Source: Natronorubrum daqingense | GTDB lineage: Archaea; Halobacteriota; Halobacteria; Halobacteriales; Natrialbaceae | Assembly (NCBI RefSeq): GCF_001971705.1 | Contig: NZ_CP019327.1 | Coordinates: 434,001-498,000 of the forward strand | DNA: 64,000 bases | Reading direction: 5' to 3' | Notes under the pieces: generated by a model | Told to the model about the DNA's origin: nothing | The model's database searches: none | What the model saw: only the letters and a program-made list of their open reading frames with translations | Shown: one piece after another, positions 41,936 to 50,667 of the stretch | Layout of the letters: each line of letters begins with the position of its first letter | Numbering within the stretch: position 1 is the stretch's first letter | Made by a program: the position numbers and the translations under genes

Positions 41936-43276
41936 TCACTCCGAGGCGTCGGTGTCGTCGTCCGTCTCGGAAGGCTGGCCCGGTCCAGATCCGTAGCGGT
42001 GGGAGACATCGGCGTCGTCCGAATCCTCTGTCCGGGAAGAATCAGGATCGCTCGAGGGGCCGCCGTCGGTGAGTCCGGAGGGAGCGTCGGCGTCCCCAGC
42101 CACCTCGGTGTTGGGTGGTGTCGATCTTGTGCTCGCTGACCGTTCGGATTCGCTCTCGTCTCGGGTCGTACTGATGGACGAAGCCGCTTTCGCCCCGAGG
42201 AGACTGACTGCGACCGCGAGGACGACGAACACCACCAACCGTTCGCTGGCCGTCACGACGAAACTCTCGCTCGAGACCGCGCCGAGTTCGTACGCTGGCA
42301 CCTCGAGTGGACCGATGACGCCCTGTTGCTCGAGAAAGTACGCTGAAAACCCGCGGACGACGAGTCCGACGGAGACGACGATAAACGGCAAGTTGAGAAA
42401 CGACGTGCGAATCGGTTCGTCGCTGATGGCCTCGTCGAGCAATCGACCGACGCTCGCCGTCAGCGCGGCCATCGCGAGCCACAGCACGCTGTCGAACGCG
42501 AACTGGGCGGTCGGCGTCAAGATACCTCCCGGATCGTCGAGGCTCGAGACACCCAGCATCCCCGCGAAGACCCCCACGAGCGTCAATCCGGCGGCGACGA
42601 CGTAGGTGACGACCGAGACCTGTCCCGAGTACAGCGCCTCTCGAGCCTGATGGGTTCCACGCGTGATCAGATCGTCGACGTTGAATCCCTTGTACAGGAG
42701 AAAGACGCCGATAACGGTCGTGATCGCCGCTGCTCCCTCCGCCGGACCGAACACGGTCGCGAGTATCGGAAACACCAACAACGTGAGTCCGATCGGGACG
42801 AGCACGGTCTGTCGGAGCTCTTCGTCGGCGAGGAACTGCTTGAGCAGGTAGTACGTCGATTCGATGTCGCGGGCCTGTCGAACGACGACGCGGTCGACCG
42901 AGTCGACCTGTACGCGACTCTCGACGATCGGAACCAATCGCTCGTCCTCCGCACTGTCGATGATGACAACGGCGGAGTCGGGGTCGTGCGTGGCAACCAG
43001 TTCGTCGATCTGGGAGGCGACGGAGCGGTCTGCAGAGACCATCGACTCCCGGTCTCCCGAAACGACGGCGGCGACGACCGATTCGTTCTCGTCGCGCAAG
43101 TCCTGGGCGACGCGCAACGTCTCGAGCAAGGAGTTGACCCCGGAGTCCTCCGGGTCCGCGAGCCCGACGTCGGTTACGAGCGCGCGGATCGCTTCCCAAC
43201 CGACGATCGGCGACCGCAGCCCGGTCCTGCGGCCAACGTCGTCGGTTCGATCGAGACAGACGACCAGCGTAGTCAC
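41936..43276 (-). CDS. DUF373 membrane protein
   Basis: 446 residues. The N-terminal cytosolic part (MTTLVVCLDRTDDVGRRTGL to about residue 145) carries the DUF373 signature and a STVVIIDSAEDERLVPIVES-type Rossmann-like strand. Seven hydrophobic segments follow between about 155 and 380. The C-terminal tail is serine- and acid-rich with no fold. It is a conserved archaeal family of unknown function; the soluble N-terminus resembles a nucleotide- or signal-binding domain. It lies between the dph6-like gene and the SppA gene on the same strand. Confidence 0.8.
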   Translation of the reverse strand: MTTLVVCLDRTDDVGRRTGLRSPIVGWEAIRALVTDVGLADPEDSGVNSLLETLRVAQDLRDENESVVAAVVSGDRESMVSADRSVASQIDELVATHDPDSAVVIIDSAEDERLVPIVESRVQVDSVDRVVVRQARDIESTYYLLKQFLADEELRQTVLVPIGLTLLVFPILATVFGPAEGAAAITTVIGVFLLYKGFNVDDLITRGTHQAREALYSGQVSVVTYVVAAGLTLVGVFAGMLGVSSLDDPGGILTPTAQFAFDSVLWLAMAALTASVGRLLDEAISDEPIRTSFLNLPFIVVSVGLVVRGFSAYFLEQQGVIGPLEVPAYELGAVSSESFVVTASERLVVFVVLAVAVSLLGAKAASSISTTRDESESERSASTRSTPPNTEVAGDADAPSGLTDGGPSSDPDSSRTEDSDDADVSHRYGSGPGQPSETDDDTDASE

Positions 43277-43345
43277 GGTAGTCGATGCATTCTGTGCGAC
43301 GATAAAACCACTTACTCGTTCGGTTGCTTGAGGAGTAAACGGCGA

Positions 43346-44341
43346 CTAGAGCCGAAGTCGAAACGTCTGATCGTCGGTGAGGCCAGCGATACCGGCACCG
43401 AAGGCGTAGGCTACCTGCTGTGCACCGGTGCCAAGACGGGTCATCAAAGGCCGATCGGGCTCGAACTCCTCGATCGAAACTTCGGGTCTGTCGAGTCGCT
43501 CCGCCAGTTCGTCCTCGAGGTCACGACGCGTGCCGATCGTGTCGACGAGCCCCATCTCGTGGGCCTCCTCGCCGAGGTAGATGCGAGCCTCCGTGTCGCG
43601 GACGAACTCCTCGTCTAAGTCGCGGCCGTCGCTCACTCGATCGACGAACGTCTCGTAGTAGTCGTCGATCAGCGTCTGCAGGTACTCGCGTTCGTCTTCC
43701 TCGAGTTCTTTGAGCGGCGTGCCGGCGTCTTTGTACTCACCGGCTGCGAATCGCTCGTAGGAGAGGCCCACCTTTTCGGCGAGGTCGCTCGCGTTGACTC
43801 GAGAGCCGATGACGCCGATCGAGCCGACGATAGAGCCGTCGCGCGCCCAAAGTTCGTCGCAACCGCTCGCGATCCAGTAGCCGCCACTGGCACAGACGTC
43901 GGTCGTGTAGGCGACCGTCGGCCCGTCGAATCGCTCGGCCGCGAGGCGAATATCGTCGCTCGGAACGACTTCGCCGCCGGGCGTGTTCAACTTCACGAGC
44001 AACGCGTCTACGTTCTCGTCCTCGTCGGCCCGGTCGATCTGCTCGACGATATCGTCCGCCGGCGTCGACTGTGGACCCGTCGGCATGCGTCCACCCCCGC
44101 CGTCTCGAGTGATCGGACCGTCGACGGCGACTTCGGCGACATCGTATCCCGGAAACAGCGTTCGGGCGATGTTGCTCGCAATTCGCAGCCCGAAGACGAG
44201 GGTTACGAGCACGAGGAGCACGCCGAGGAGTTCCGAGAGCGTCGCCGGATAGACGACGAAGAGCGCGATTCCAACCGCAGCGAACACTGCTGTGCCAATA
44301 CCGACGATTGCCAGTCGACCGAGCCCTTCAGTACTAACCAT
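43346..44341 (-). CDS. sppA: Signal peptide peptidase SppA (S49 family)
   Basis: 331 residues. Two hydrophobic segments near the N-terminus (about 9-30 and 34-57) anchor it. The protease domain contains NTPGGEVVPSDDIRLAAERF, the nucleophile Ser in DVCASGGYWIASGCDELWA, and the general-base Lys in FAAGEYKDAGTPLKELEEDE, giving a Ser-Lys dyad. VGSIGVIGSRVNASDLAEK and RIYLGEEAHEMGLVDTIG complete the S49 fold. It degrades cleaved signal peptides in the membrane. Neighbours are DUF373 and an ATP-grasp gene. Confidence 0.92.
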   Translation of the reverse strand: MVSTEGLGRLAIVGIGTAVFAAVGIALFVVYPATLSELLGVLLVLVTLVFGLRIASNIARTLFPGYDVAEVAVDGPITRDGGGGRMPTGPQSTPADDIVEQIDRADEDENVDALLVKLNTPGGEVVPSDDIRLAAERFDGPTVAYTTDVCASGGYWIASGCDELWARDGSIVGSIGVIGSRVNASDLAEKVGLSYERFAAGEYKDAGTPLKELEEDEREYLQTLIDDYYETFVDRVSDGRDLDEEFVRDTEARIYLGEEAHEMGLVDTIGTRRDLEDELAERLDRPEVSIEEFEPDRPLMTRLGTGAQQVAYAFGAGIAGLTDDQTFRLRL

Positions 44342-44582
44342 TGCTCACACCTCGAGTCATACACTATCGTCCGTCTGGCACCCGTTAAGCACTGGTGGTT
44401 CCGGAATCCTCTCTTTTCCGTCGTCGACTCGAAACCGTCTCCCAGCGCTCGAGGCCGACGGCCCTCGAGTCTCCTGTCGCAGTGTCTCTGCGTTGGTTGG
44501 TCGTACGGTCCGCTGGACGTCGTTGCCGGGACAACCGCGACCCGTCTGCAGTCACACCGGTACACAGTTCCAGCAGTCCGTA

Positions 44583-45968
44583 TCAGTCGTCGAGTTGGGG
44601 AGATGTCTGTGTAATTCCCTGCGATGTCGGGGACGGCGGTTCCGCCTCGTCTTCGTCTCGAGCGAGCGGTTCCAGTTGGGGAAGTTCGTTCGACCGCGAG
44701 CGTTCGTGGTCGGTCTCACCCTCGACGCCCGGTTCTGGGTCGGATCGACTGTCTCGGAACGCGCGGAGCAAGTTCAGTCCATCCTGGAAGAACGGAGCTG
44801 GGTCGTCGGCGACGGCGTAATCGAACCTCGGCTCGCGGACGAGCGAGGTGGCGACGTTGGCGAGCGTCGACGTGAGCGACGGCCGTTCGACCATCGGATA
44901 CTCCTCCGTCAACACGCTGTGGACGTGGCTGAGTTCGCCGCGGAGTAGGTGTCCACCAATCCCGACCTCGTAGCTCGCGTCGTCCTCGACCGGTTCGCCG
45001 AGTGCTTGCTGCCAGTAGTAGTACGGAAAGTCAGCACCTGCGCGGACTGAAAACGGTAACGACGACCAGAAGCGCGGATTGATCTCCATCAGTTTGTACT
45101 TCTCGTCGGCCTCGTCGCGGAGGAACTCGACCATCGCGAGACCGTGCCACTCGAGTTCGTCGAGGATGGCCCGACCCGCGTCCTCTAAGTCCTGATCGTA
45201 GACGGTTTCGCGGTAGGCACTCGGCCCGCCACAGTACTTCCACCCGCGGCGTTGACAGTGCTGGAACGTCGCGACCGGCTCACCCTCGTCGTAGAGTGCG
45301 AAGAAGGCAAACTCCCGCGAGTCGTCGATTCGCTCCTGCACGAGCGGCATGTGGCCGCGTTCCTCGACGAGCGCCTGCGGGTCCGGCGGCGCGCCCGGAA
45401 TCTGGTACTCCGTGGAACCGATCGATTCCACGTCGGTGTTGGAACCGAGGTACGCCGGTGCGGCGACCGTGTATCGCGGCTTGACGATCGTTTCTCGCTC
45501 CCAGTCGTCCCACTGATCGAACACTGCGGTTTCGGGCACCGCGACGCCCGCCGCATCGGCTGCGGCGAACAGTTCGACGCGATCTTGGACTCGCCGGAGC
45601 GTCTCGAAATCGGGCCAGTTCGTCTCGACGACCTCGGCGAATGCGTCCTTGCGGTTGGCGAGGACGTACACGTCTTCCTCGCGAACCGGGATGATCGTTC
45701 GAACGTCCGGTCTGTTCGCGACCTCGAGCAGTGCGTCGCCGTACGCCTGCAAGTCCGCTCTCGGATCGGGCACGCGCACGACGTCGTCACAGTACGTTGA
45801 GGACGCTGCTGGCGTCTCCGCCGTCTCCGAGGCGACGACTGTCGGAATCCCTCGGGGGCGAAGCGATCGTAAACAGGCGACGGTACTCGGAGCGCCGATG
45901 CCGGGAACGAGGACACCCGCGTCAGTTTCGTGTCGGTGCATGTCTAGTGAGTTCGTGTCGACTGTCAT
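44583..45968 (-). CDS. ATP-grasp carboxylate-amine ligase
   Basis: 461 residues. N-terminal Rossmann-like part (GVLVPGIGAPSTVACLRSLR; IIPVREEDVYVLANRKDAFA) and an ATP-grasp core with VKPRYTVAAPAYLGSNTDVE, GHMPLVQERIDDSREFAFFA, and the metal site LMEINPRFWSSLPFSVRAGA. The C-terminal region is long and acidic with a proline-serine tail. Family members ligate an amine to a carboxylate (peptide-like or cofactor products); the substrate here is unknown. An ATG nine codons in (MHRHETDAG) is an alternative start. Upstream is a SnoaL-like gene. Confidence 0.8.
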   Translation of the reverse strand: MTVDTNSLDMHRHETDAGVLVPGIGAPSTVACLRSLRPRGIPTVVASETAETPAASSTYCDDVVRVPDPRADLQAYGDALLEVANRPDVRTIIPVREEDVYVLANRKDAFAEVVETNWPDFETLRRVQDRVELFAAADAAGVAVPETAVFDQWDDWERETIVKPRYTVAAPAYLGSNTDVESIGSTEYQIPGAPPDPQALVEERGHMPLVQERIDDSREFAFFALYDEGEPVATFQHCQRRGWKYCGGPSAYRETVYDQDLEDAGRAILDELEWHGLAMVEFLRDEADEKYKLMEINPRFWSSLPFSVRAGADFPYYYWQQALGEPVEDDASYEVGIGGHLLRGELSHVHSVLTEEYPMVERPSLTSTLANVATSLVREPRFDYAVADDPAPFFQDGLNLLRAFRDSRSDPEPGVEGETDHERSRSNELPQLEPLARDEDEAEPPSPTSQGITQTSPQLDD

Positions 45969-45999
45969 GGGTATGCGGTGGATACTTTGATTCAGACGG

Positions 46000-46467
46000 T
46001 CAGTTCCGTGGCGGACGCTGGTCGACCGCGTCGGCGTGAACGAGTGTGGCCCCTTCGATCGGCGATTCAGCGTACGCTCGACAGTGGTGAATTAGTCCCT
46101 CCTCGAGTTCGAAGATATGCACGAACGGCGTGTCGAACGACGTTTCGTCGATAGTCCCGACGTACGCGCCCTCGACGACCACGGTCTCACCGGCGTCGAT
46201 GACTCGTTCTGGGAGCGCCTGGAGGTGATCCGTCGTCTCGCGAACTGACGACACGATCTGTTCGATCACAGCGTCGATCCCGGTATAGGTTGCTTCGGTT
46301 CGGTCACCGGCCGTTACTGTCTCCCAACTGATATTTCTGTGGAACGTCTCAGCTAACTCGTCGTCGTCATCGAGACTCGTAACTGCAGTGTTAAATTCAC
46401 CGTAGAACTCGATGAGTACTTCCTGATTTGTTGCCCCCACAGCCGATGCAGCTCTGTTCTCTCCCAT
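46000..46467 (-). CDS. SnoaL-like / nuclear transport factor 2 family protein
   Basis: 155 residues. Small alpha+beta cone-fold protein: NQEVLIEFYGEFNTAVTSLD, WETVTAGDRTEATYTGIDAV, VIDAGETVVVEGAYVGTIDE, and FDTPFVHIFELEEGLIHHCR give the helix-strand pattern of the NTF2/SnoaL superfamily. Such proteins are limonene-epoxide-hydrolase-like or ester-cyclase-like enzymes or binding modules; no catalytic residues can be named safely. Directly upstream of the ATP-grasp gene with a 31-base gap, so it may be cotranscribed. Confidence 0.75.
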   Translation of the reverse strand: MGENRAASAVGATNQEVLIEFYGEFNTAVTSLDDDDELAETFHRNISWETVTAGDRTEATYTGIDAVIEQIVSSVRETTDHLQALPERVIDAGETVVVEGAYVGTIDETSFDTPFVHIFELEEGLIHHCRAYAESPIEGATLVHADAVDQRPPRN

Positions 46468-46510
46468 CGTCGTAATATATCACACAGAATACGAGTACAT
46501 ACAAAATAGC

Positions 46511-46532
46511 TCACTTCGTTCACACGAAGTGA
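46511..46532. other. Short perfect hairpin near the SnoaL-like gene start
   Basis: TCACTTCG and CGAAGTGA are 8-base arms around TTCACA, located 44-65 bases upstream of the start codon of the SnoaL-like gene. Could be a regulatory site or a terminator end of the coiled-coil transcript; not decided. Confidence 0.35.
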
Positions 46533-46746
46533 AAAGACAGTCGTAACTGACAGTAACACGGAGTAATTCTCGATATCGCTCGAGTTCACTGTGCGTGCTA
46601 ACCGGTCCGTCGTTCAGGAGTCACAGGTCCGACTCAGCGGCGGAGGGTGGACGAAGTGAAACTGTGTCGCCTCGAGTAACAGTCGCAGATCAAAACTCGG
46701 CCGAAAACAGGCAATATCGCCAGCACTACCGGTAGACGAACCTGAC

Positions 46747-47628
46747 TTAGAGTAGCCCCGTCTTCTGAAGTTTCATCAGGTCCTCGGTGTCGAGGGTTTC
46801 GCCTTCCTTGAACTTCTGGTAGATTTCCTCGGCTTCCTCCTTGGCCTCTTCTTTCTTCTTGTCCCGCTCGGACTTGCGCTCTTCTTCTTCCTGCTTGTCC
46901 AGTTCGCGCAGGCGCTTTTGGACGCGGACGAAGTCCTCGTGGTGCTGGTCGGCAGCCTCCTGGGCCTCGACGAAGGACTCGTGCATGTCGTCCGCTTCGT
47001 CGCGGATGTCGTCCGCTTCGCGGTAGGCTTCGATCATCTGGTTGTGATGTTCCTGGGCCTTGTCCGCGAGTTCCGTCACCTTCTGGTGGTGTTGGGACGC
47101 TTCCGAACGGACCTCTTCAGCCTCCTCGACGAGTTCTTCGAGATCCTCGTTCTGATCGAGTTTTCCCTTGCGCTCTTCGTACTCCTCGCGCTTGTCCTCG
47201 ATCTTCTCGATGAGTTCTTTCTCCTCTTCGCTCGAGAGGACCTCGGTCTGTTGCTTGAACTCGAGTTGCTCGATCTCTTCTTTGAGCTCCTCTAAATCCT
47301 TGCCCTCGTCGAGTTCCATGTCCGATTTGAGGTCCTCGACCTTGTCGAAGAGTTCGTTGGCTTCGGCGTTGAGCTCGTTACGGCTGTCCTTGTGCTCTTG
47401 GACTTGCTCGTTGAGCTCGTCGCGTTTTTCGCGGTGTTCTTGGGCCTCGTCGACCTTTTCGCGCGTCTCGGCGTTCAGGTCGTCTCGGTTGGACGCTCGT
47501 TCGGAGGCCATCTGGTTGAGATCGTTTCGTCGATCTCGGAGCTGGCCGGCCATTTTGATGAGCTGTCCTTTCGATTTGTTTTCGAGGTCGTCTTCTGTCA
47601 GTTCGATGTTTTTCGATTCGTCTACCAT
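46747..47628 (-). CDS. Conserved archaeal coiled-coil protein
   Basis: 293 residues, almost entirely heptad-repeat coiled coil rich in Glu, Lys, Asp and His, with no membrane segment. Short conserved ends are seen: the N-terminal LTEDDLENKSKGQLIKMAGQ and the C-terminal EEAEEIYQKFKEGETLDTED followed by LMKLQKTGLL. This family is conserved in archaea and has been named loosely (even as phosphoserine phosphatase), but nothing here supports phosphatase activity. It is likely a structural or scaffold protein. Lysine content is high for a haloarchaeal protein. A 316-base gap precedes it. Confidence 0.7.
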   Translation of the reverse strand: MVDESKNIELTEDDLENKSKGQLIKMAGQLRDRRNDLNQMASERASNRDDLNAETREKVDEAQEHREKRDELNEQVQEHKDSRNELNAEANELFDKVEDLKSDMELDEGKDLEELKEEIEQLEFKQQTEVLSSEEEKELIEKIEDKREEYEERKGKLDQNEDLEELVEEAEEVRSEASQHHQKVTELADKAQEHHNQMIEAYREADDIRDEADDMHESFVEAQEAADQHHEDFVRVQKRLRELDKQEEEERKSERDKKKEEAKEEAEEIYQKFKEGETLDTEDLMKLQKTGLL

Positions 47629-47944
47629 GTGTTACTCAAACCTCTGTGCCATACCCGCACCGGAAAACGCGGTCGACTGTCTCGAGTGTGACCCGTACCC
47701 GTCGCTCGGAATAGCGTGTCGTCGGATAAGACGAGCGACCGTTTAGCGTTCGCTCAGGATCTGCGAAACCTCGGTGAATAAGATTTCCTGTCATCGATCG
47801 TCGAGCGATACGCGCCCCGGTGGCGTTCTGGTAACTGTACGTACTGGCGCTTCCAATTTAAATGTACCGGTCGGCAAAGACCGGAAAACCGCGAGCAGGG
47901 GCCGCCTCGGCCTGTGTTGGACGTTGTCATGGGTACTCGAGAGC
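47629..47944. other. Gap upstream of coiled-coil gene with AT-rich sites and a hairpin
   Basis: 316 bases. CCGGTC...GACCGG (about 47863-47880) is a small hairpin next to the AT-rich palindrome ATTTAAAT. A TATA-like TTTATAAG (minus strand) occurs at 47944-47951 at the end of the GH2-like gene. The coiled-coil gene start has no clear TATA at -27, so its transcript may begin far upstream and leave a long leader. No coding frame is convincing. Confidence 0.4.
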
Positions 47945-49891
47945 TTATAAATGATAGCGGTTCGAGATCGATCGGTCGTCGTCGTGTACGGACAGATGCA
48001 CCTCCGTCGCATCCCGTGGCACGTCGGCCGTTCCAGCGGCGGCCGTCTCGAGTGGACCGACGGAGACGGTCGTCTCTCCCTCGTTTTCGCCCGCCGTCCA
48101 CCCGACGATCACTTCTCGCTCGGCGTGCGTGTCGTTACAGAGCACGATTCCGACCTCCCCCGGCGTTGGAGGCGACTCGAGAACGGCCTGGACGGGTTCG
48201 AACGAGTGAGACAGTGCCCGGTAGGCGGGCTTTTCCTCGCCGTCGTGGCTCACGACGCCGAGCCCGCCACCCGGAACCCGATCTTGAATCGGTGAGGCGA
48301 CCAGCGTCTTCGACTCGCGGCGGCGAAGCGCCTCCACGACCGTCTTCAGCGTTCGAACTTGATATCGCTCCAGCGTCTCCCTCCCGTCGTCAGCGTCGAA
48401 TCGACGGTCGAACGCGGCCGACTCGAGCGTCGACACCGTCTCCGGGTCCACGTCCTCGTCGGTGAGCGTCCCCACGTCGATTCCGGCAACCGTCTCTCCC
48501 AGCGACGGGTTCGACTCGAGGAGCCACTCGACGTCCTCGGCAGCGAGATACTCCCACCCGAGTGCCAACTGCGTCGCGTCGGGGTCCGTCCCGGGCGGGC
48601 CCGCACGCGAGATAACCGGATACTCGTCCGGAAGTGCCGTTGCAATCGTCTCTGCGACCGAGTCGACTCGCTCCGCCGTCTCGACTGCGCTCGCACGCCA
48701 CGCACGGAACCGAAAGCGAAGTTTCGAGAGGAACCCGCTCTCGTAGGGCCCGTCGTATCGCTGGCTGCGTTCTGTTGTGACGCCGTACAACGAGGCGCTC
48801 GGATGGTGAGACGCCCGTCGCTCGAGCGACGAGCGAAGCGTGGCAGTTCCGTCTGCAGCCCCGTCGCTTTTCGCGTTCGGTTCCCCCTCTGAGTCCGCCA
48901 CCTCCAGTCCGTCCGCCGACGGGGCGTGCCAGAGGAGAATTCCGGCTTCGTCACACGCGTCGTAGAGCGCCTCCGGCGGCGCGTTCGCTTCGACGCGAAC
49001 GACGGTCGCGTTCGCGGCCGCCGCGCGTTCGATGTCCGCAACTGGATCGCTACCGGGATGCCACCGAAACCCGCGAAGCCGAACGGGTCGGCCGTTGACC
49101 AGCACCTCCTCGCCGTCGCGCGTGACCGAGCAGAATCCGACAGTCTGGGTCATCGAATCCGCGCCGAGTTTGGCTTGCACCGCATACTGATGCTGTGGGC
49201 CGTAGCCCTGTGGCCACCACAACGACGGCTCTCTCACCTCGAGCGAATCGCACACGACGACTCGCTCGCCCGCGTTCGCCTGCACTGCGAGCCGTTGCAT
49301 GGCCGCACTCCCCCGAAACCCCTCCGGTCGCAACGAGAGCGTGATCGCGTCGTCGATTGCCCGACCGGCGTCGATCTCGAGTTCCACGTCGATGATGCCT
49401 CCGTCCTCAGTCAATCGCGGGCGTACCTCGAGTCGGCGCAAAAAGGTCTGCGGCCGAGCCTCGACGTCGACGGACCACCGAACTCCCGGCGGCTGTCGGG
49501 CACGAATGGACGTGCTCGCCTCGCCGACCTCCTCCGTCCCGGCCGACTCTGGATCACGGTTGGACCCATCGGGCTCACAGACGACGATCAGTTCCGACTC
49601 GGTCTCCGGGTCGAACTCGAGGGGCAGCGGTCCGGCGAACGGTTCGTACTCGCCCCGCTTCGACCCGCCGAGCCAGAGTTCGACTCGAGGGGCGTCGCCC
49701 TCGAGCGTGAGCAATGCCCGGTCGCTCTCGTTTCGACGAGGGTCCTCGAGGATCGTTCGATAGGCGAGCGCGTCGGAGTCAGCCGTTGAGGGCTCGAGAT
49801 CCCCAAACTCGGAGATCGGCCGCCAGGTTCGCACCGTCGGTGGCCCCTCGTCCCGATCTGTGAGGTGCCCACCAGTCCACTTGTCATCCAT
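47945..49891 (-). CDS. GH2-like (beta-mannosidase-like) protein with eroded active site
   Basis: 648 residues from the ATG at 49891 (MDDKWTGGHL). The central immunoglobulin-like part contains LWWPQGYGPQHQYAVQAKLG near 225, a signature of family 2 glycosidases. The barrel start VRLRGFRWHPGSDPVADIER and CDEAGILLWHAPSADGLEVA follows the NxxxRxxGxHxP and CDExGIxVW pattern. The acid/base region HHPSASLYGVTTERSQRYDG has TTE in place of the usual NE, and no nucleophile Glu motif (SEFG-type) is found. It probably does not hydrolyse glycosides and may bind sugars or serve as a scaffold. No signal peptide is seen. Confidence 0.7.
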   Translation of the reverse strand: MDDKWTGGHLTDRDEGPPTVRTWRPISEFGDLEPSTADSDALAYRTILEDPRRNESDRALLTLEGDAPRVELWLGGSKRGEYEPFAGPLPLEFDPETESELIVVCEPDGSNRDPESAGTEEVGEASTSIRARQPPGVRWSVDVEARPQTFLRRLEVRPRLTEDGGIIDVELEIDAGRAIDDAITLSLRPEGFRGSAAMQRLAVQANAGERVVVCDSLEVREPSLWWPQGYGPQHQYAVQAKLGADSMTQTVGFCSVTRDGEEVLVNGRPVRLRGFRWHPGSDPVADIERAAAANATVVRVEANAPPEALYDACDEAGILLWHAPSADGLEVADSEGEPNAKSDGAADGTATLRSSLERRASHHPSASLYGVTTERSQRYDGPYESGFLSKLRFRFRAWRASAVETAERVDSVAETIATALPDEYPVISRAGPPGTDPDATQLALGWEYLAAEDVEWLLESNPSLGETVAGIDVGTLTDEDVDPETVSTLESAAFDRRFDADDGRETLERYQVRTLKTVVEALRRRESKTLVASPIQDRVPGGGLGVVSHDGEEKPAYRALSHSFEPVQAVLESPPTPGEVGIVLCNDTHAEREVIVGWTAGENEGETTVSVGPLETAAAGTADVPRDATEVHLSVHDDDRSISNRYHL

Positions 49892-50146
49892 TGAACCCGT
49901 CACTGAACGCGAGGGAAAAAGCTGTTCCGACGCGTATCGACGGTATCGTGGTTGAAAACAACCCCGGAGAATAACGTGATGGCGAACATGCTCTACTTCT
50001 AATCTGTTGGGGAGAGTGCTCCCTCGAACGGTGTGAGGTCGAACTCGAGGTGGAGAGGCGAGGCGAGCACGTCGACGGTGGTTTTCGCCGCGAGAGCGCC
50101 ACGTCCAATAACAATACCTTTCAGCACTATCCCCGTTTTGTCGCCC

Positions 50147-50572
50147 ATGTTCTACGAGCAACGGATGCAAGCCCCGGAGTCGCCCGCCGGGCTCCGCGAG
50201 GAGTACCTCGAGGACCTTCGATCGATCGTCAACCAACACGGCGTCGAGACCGTCGGCGAAGCGACCGACGTCGACGAGAACGCCGCCGCCGCCATTCACG
50301 ACGGCGGCGACCCCGAGTTGCTCCTCTCGGAAGTCGCCCAGATCCACTCGCTCGAGCCGGACGAACCCGCCCCCGACGAACTCGTGACCATCGCGTGCGA
50401 GCACCTGTTGTTGGGAATGTCGACGGCCGTTCTCGACGTCGACGCCATCGAGAGCGAACTCGCACTCGAACTCGACGCGAAGGAAATCCAGCAGAAACTC
50501 GAGCAGCGTTCGCCGATGACACTCGAGGAGTTCGTACACATCCAGTACGTGATCGTCGACGGCGCACCGTAA
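50147..50572 (+). CDS. DUF5791-type haloarchaeal protein
   Basis: 141 residues from the ATG at 50147 (MFYEQRMQAPESPAGLREEY). Conserved helix-rich sequence with LEDLRSIVNQHGVETVGEAT, AIHDGGDPELLLSEVAQIHS and LTIACEHLLLGMSTAVLDVD-like stretches (DELVTIACEHLLLGMSTAVL). It matches haloarchaeal DUF5791, whose role is unknown. Acidic composition; no cofactor motif. It is transcribed away from the GH2-like gene and precedes an SDR gene by 95 bases. Confidence 0.72.
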   Translation: MFYEQRMQAPESPAGLREEYLEDLRSIVNQHGVETVGEATDVDENAAAAIHDGGDPELLLSEVAQIHSLEPDEPAPDELVTIACEHLLLGMSTAVLDVDAIESELALELDAKEIQQKLEQRSPMTLEEFVHIQYVIVDGAP

Positions 50573-50667
50573 CGGAACAGACGTCCGGAATCGCCGTATT
50601 TTCTCTCACGTCTGGAAATTCCTGTCTCGAGCGGCGAAATTATGTGCGTGTAGTCACGAGGTTTCGC

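Noticed and set aside
47945-50539. Extended GH2-like reading frame of 864 residues running back over the DUF5791-type gene
   Set aside because: The upstream part is antisense to a conserved gene and has no family similarity; the start at 49891 suffices.
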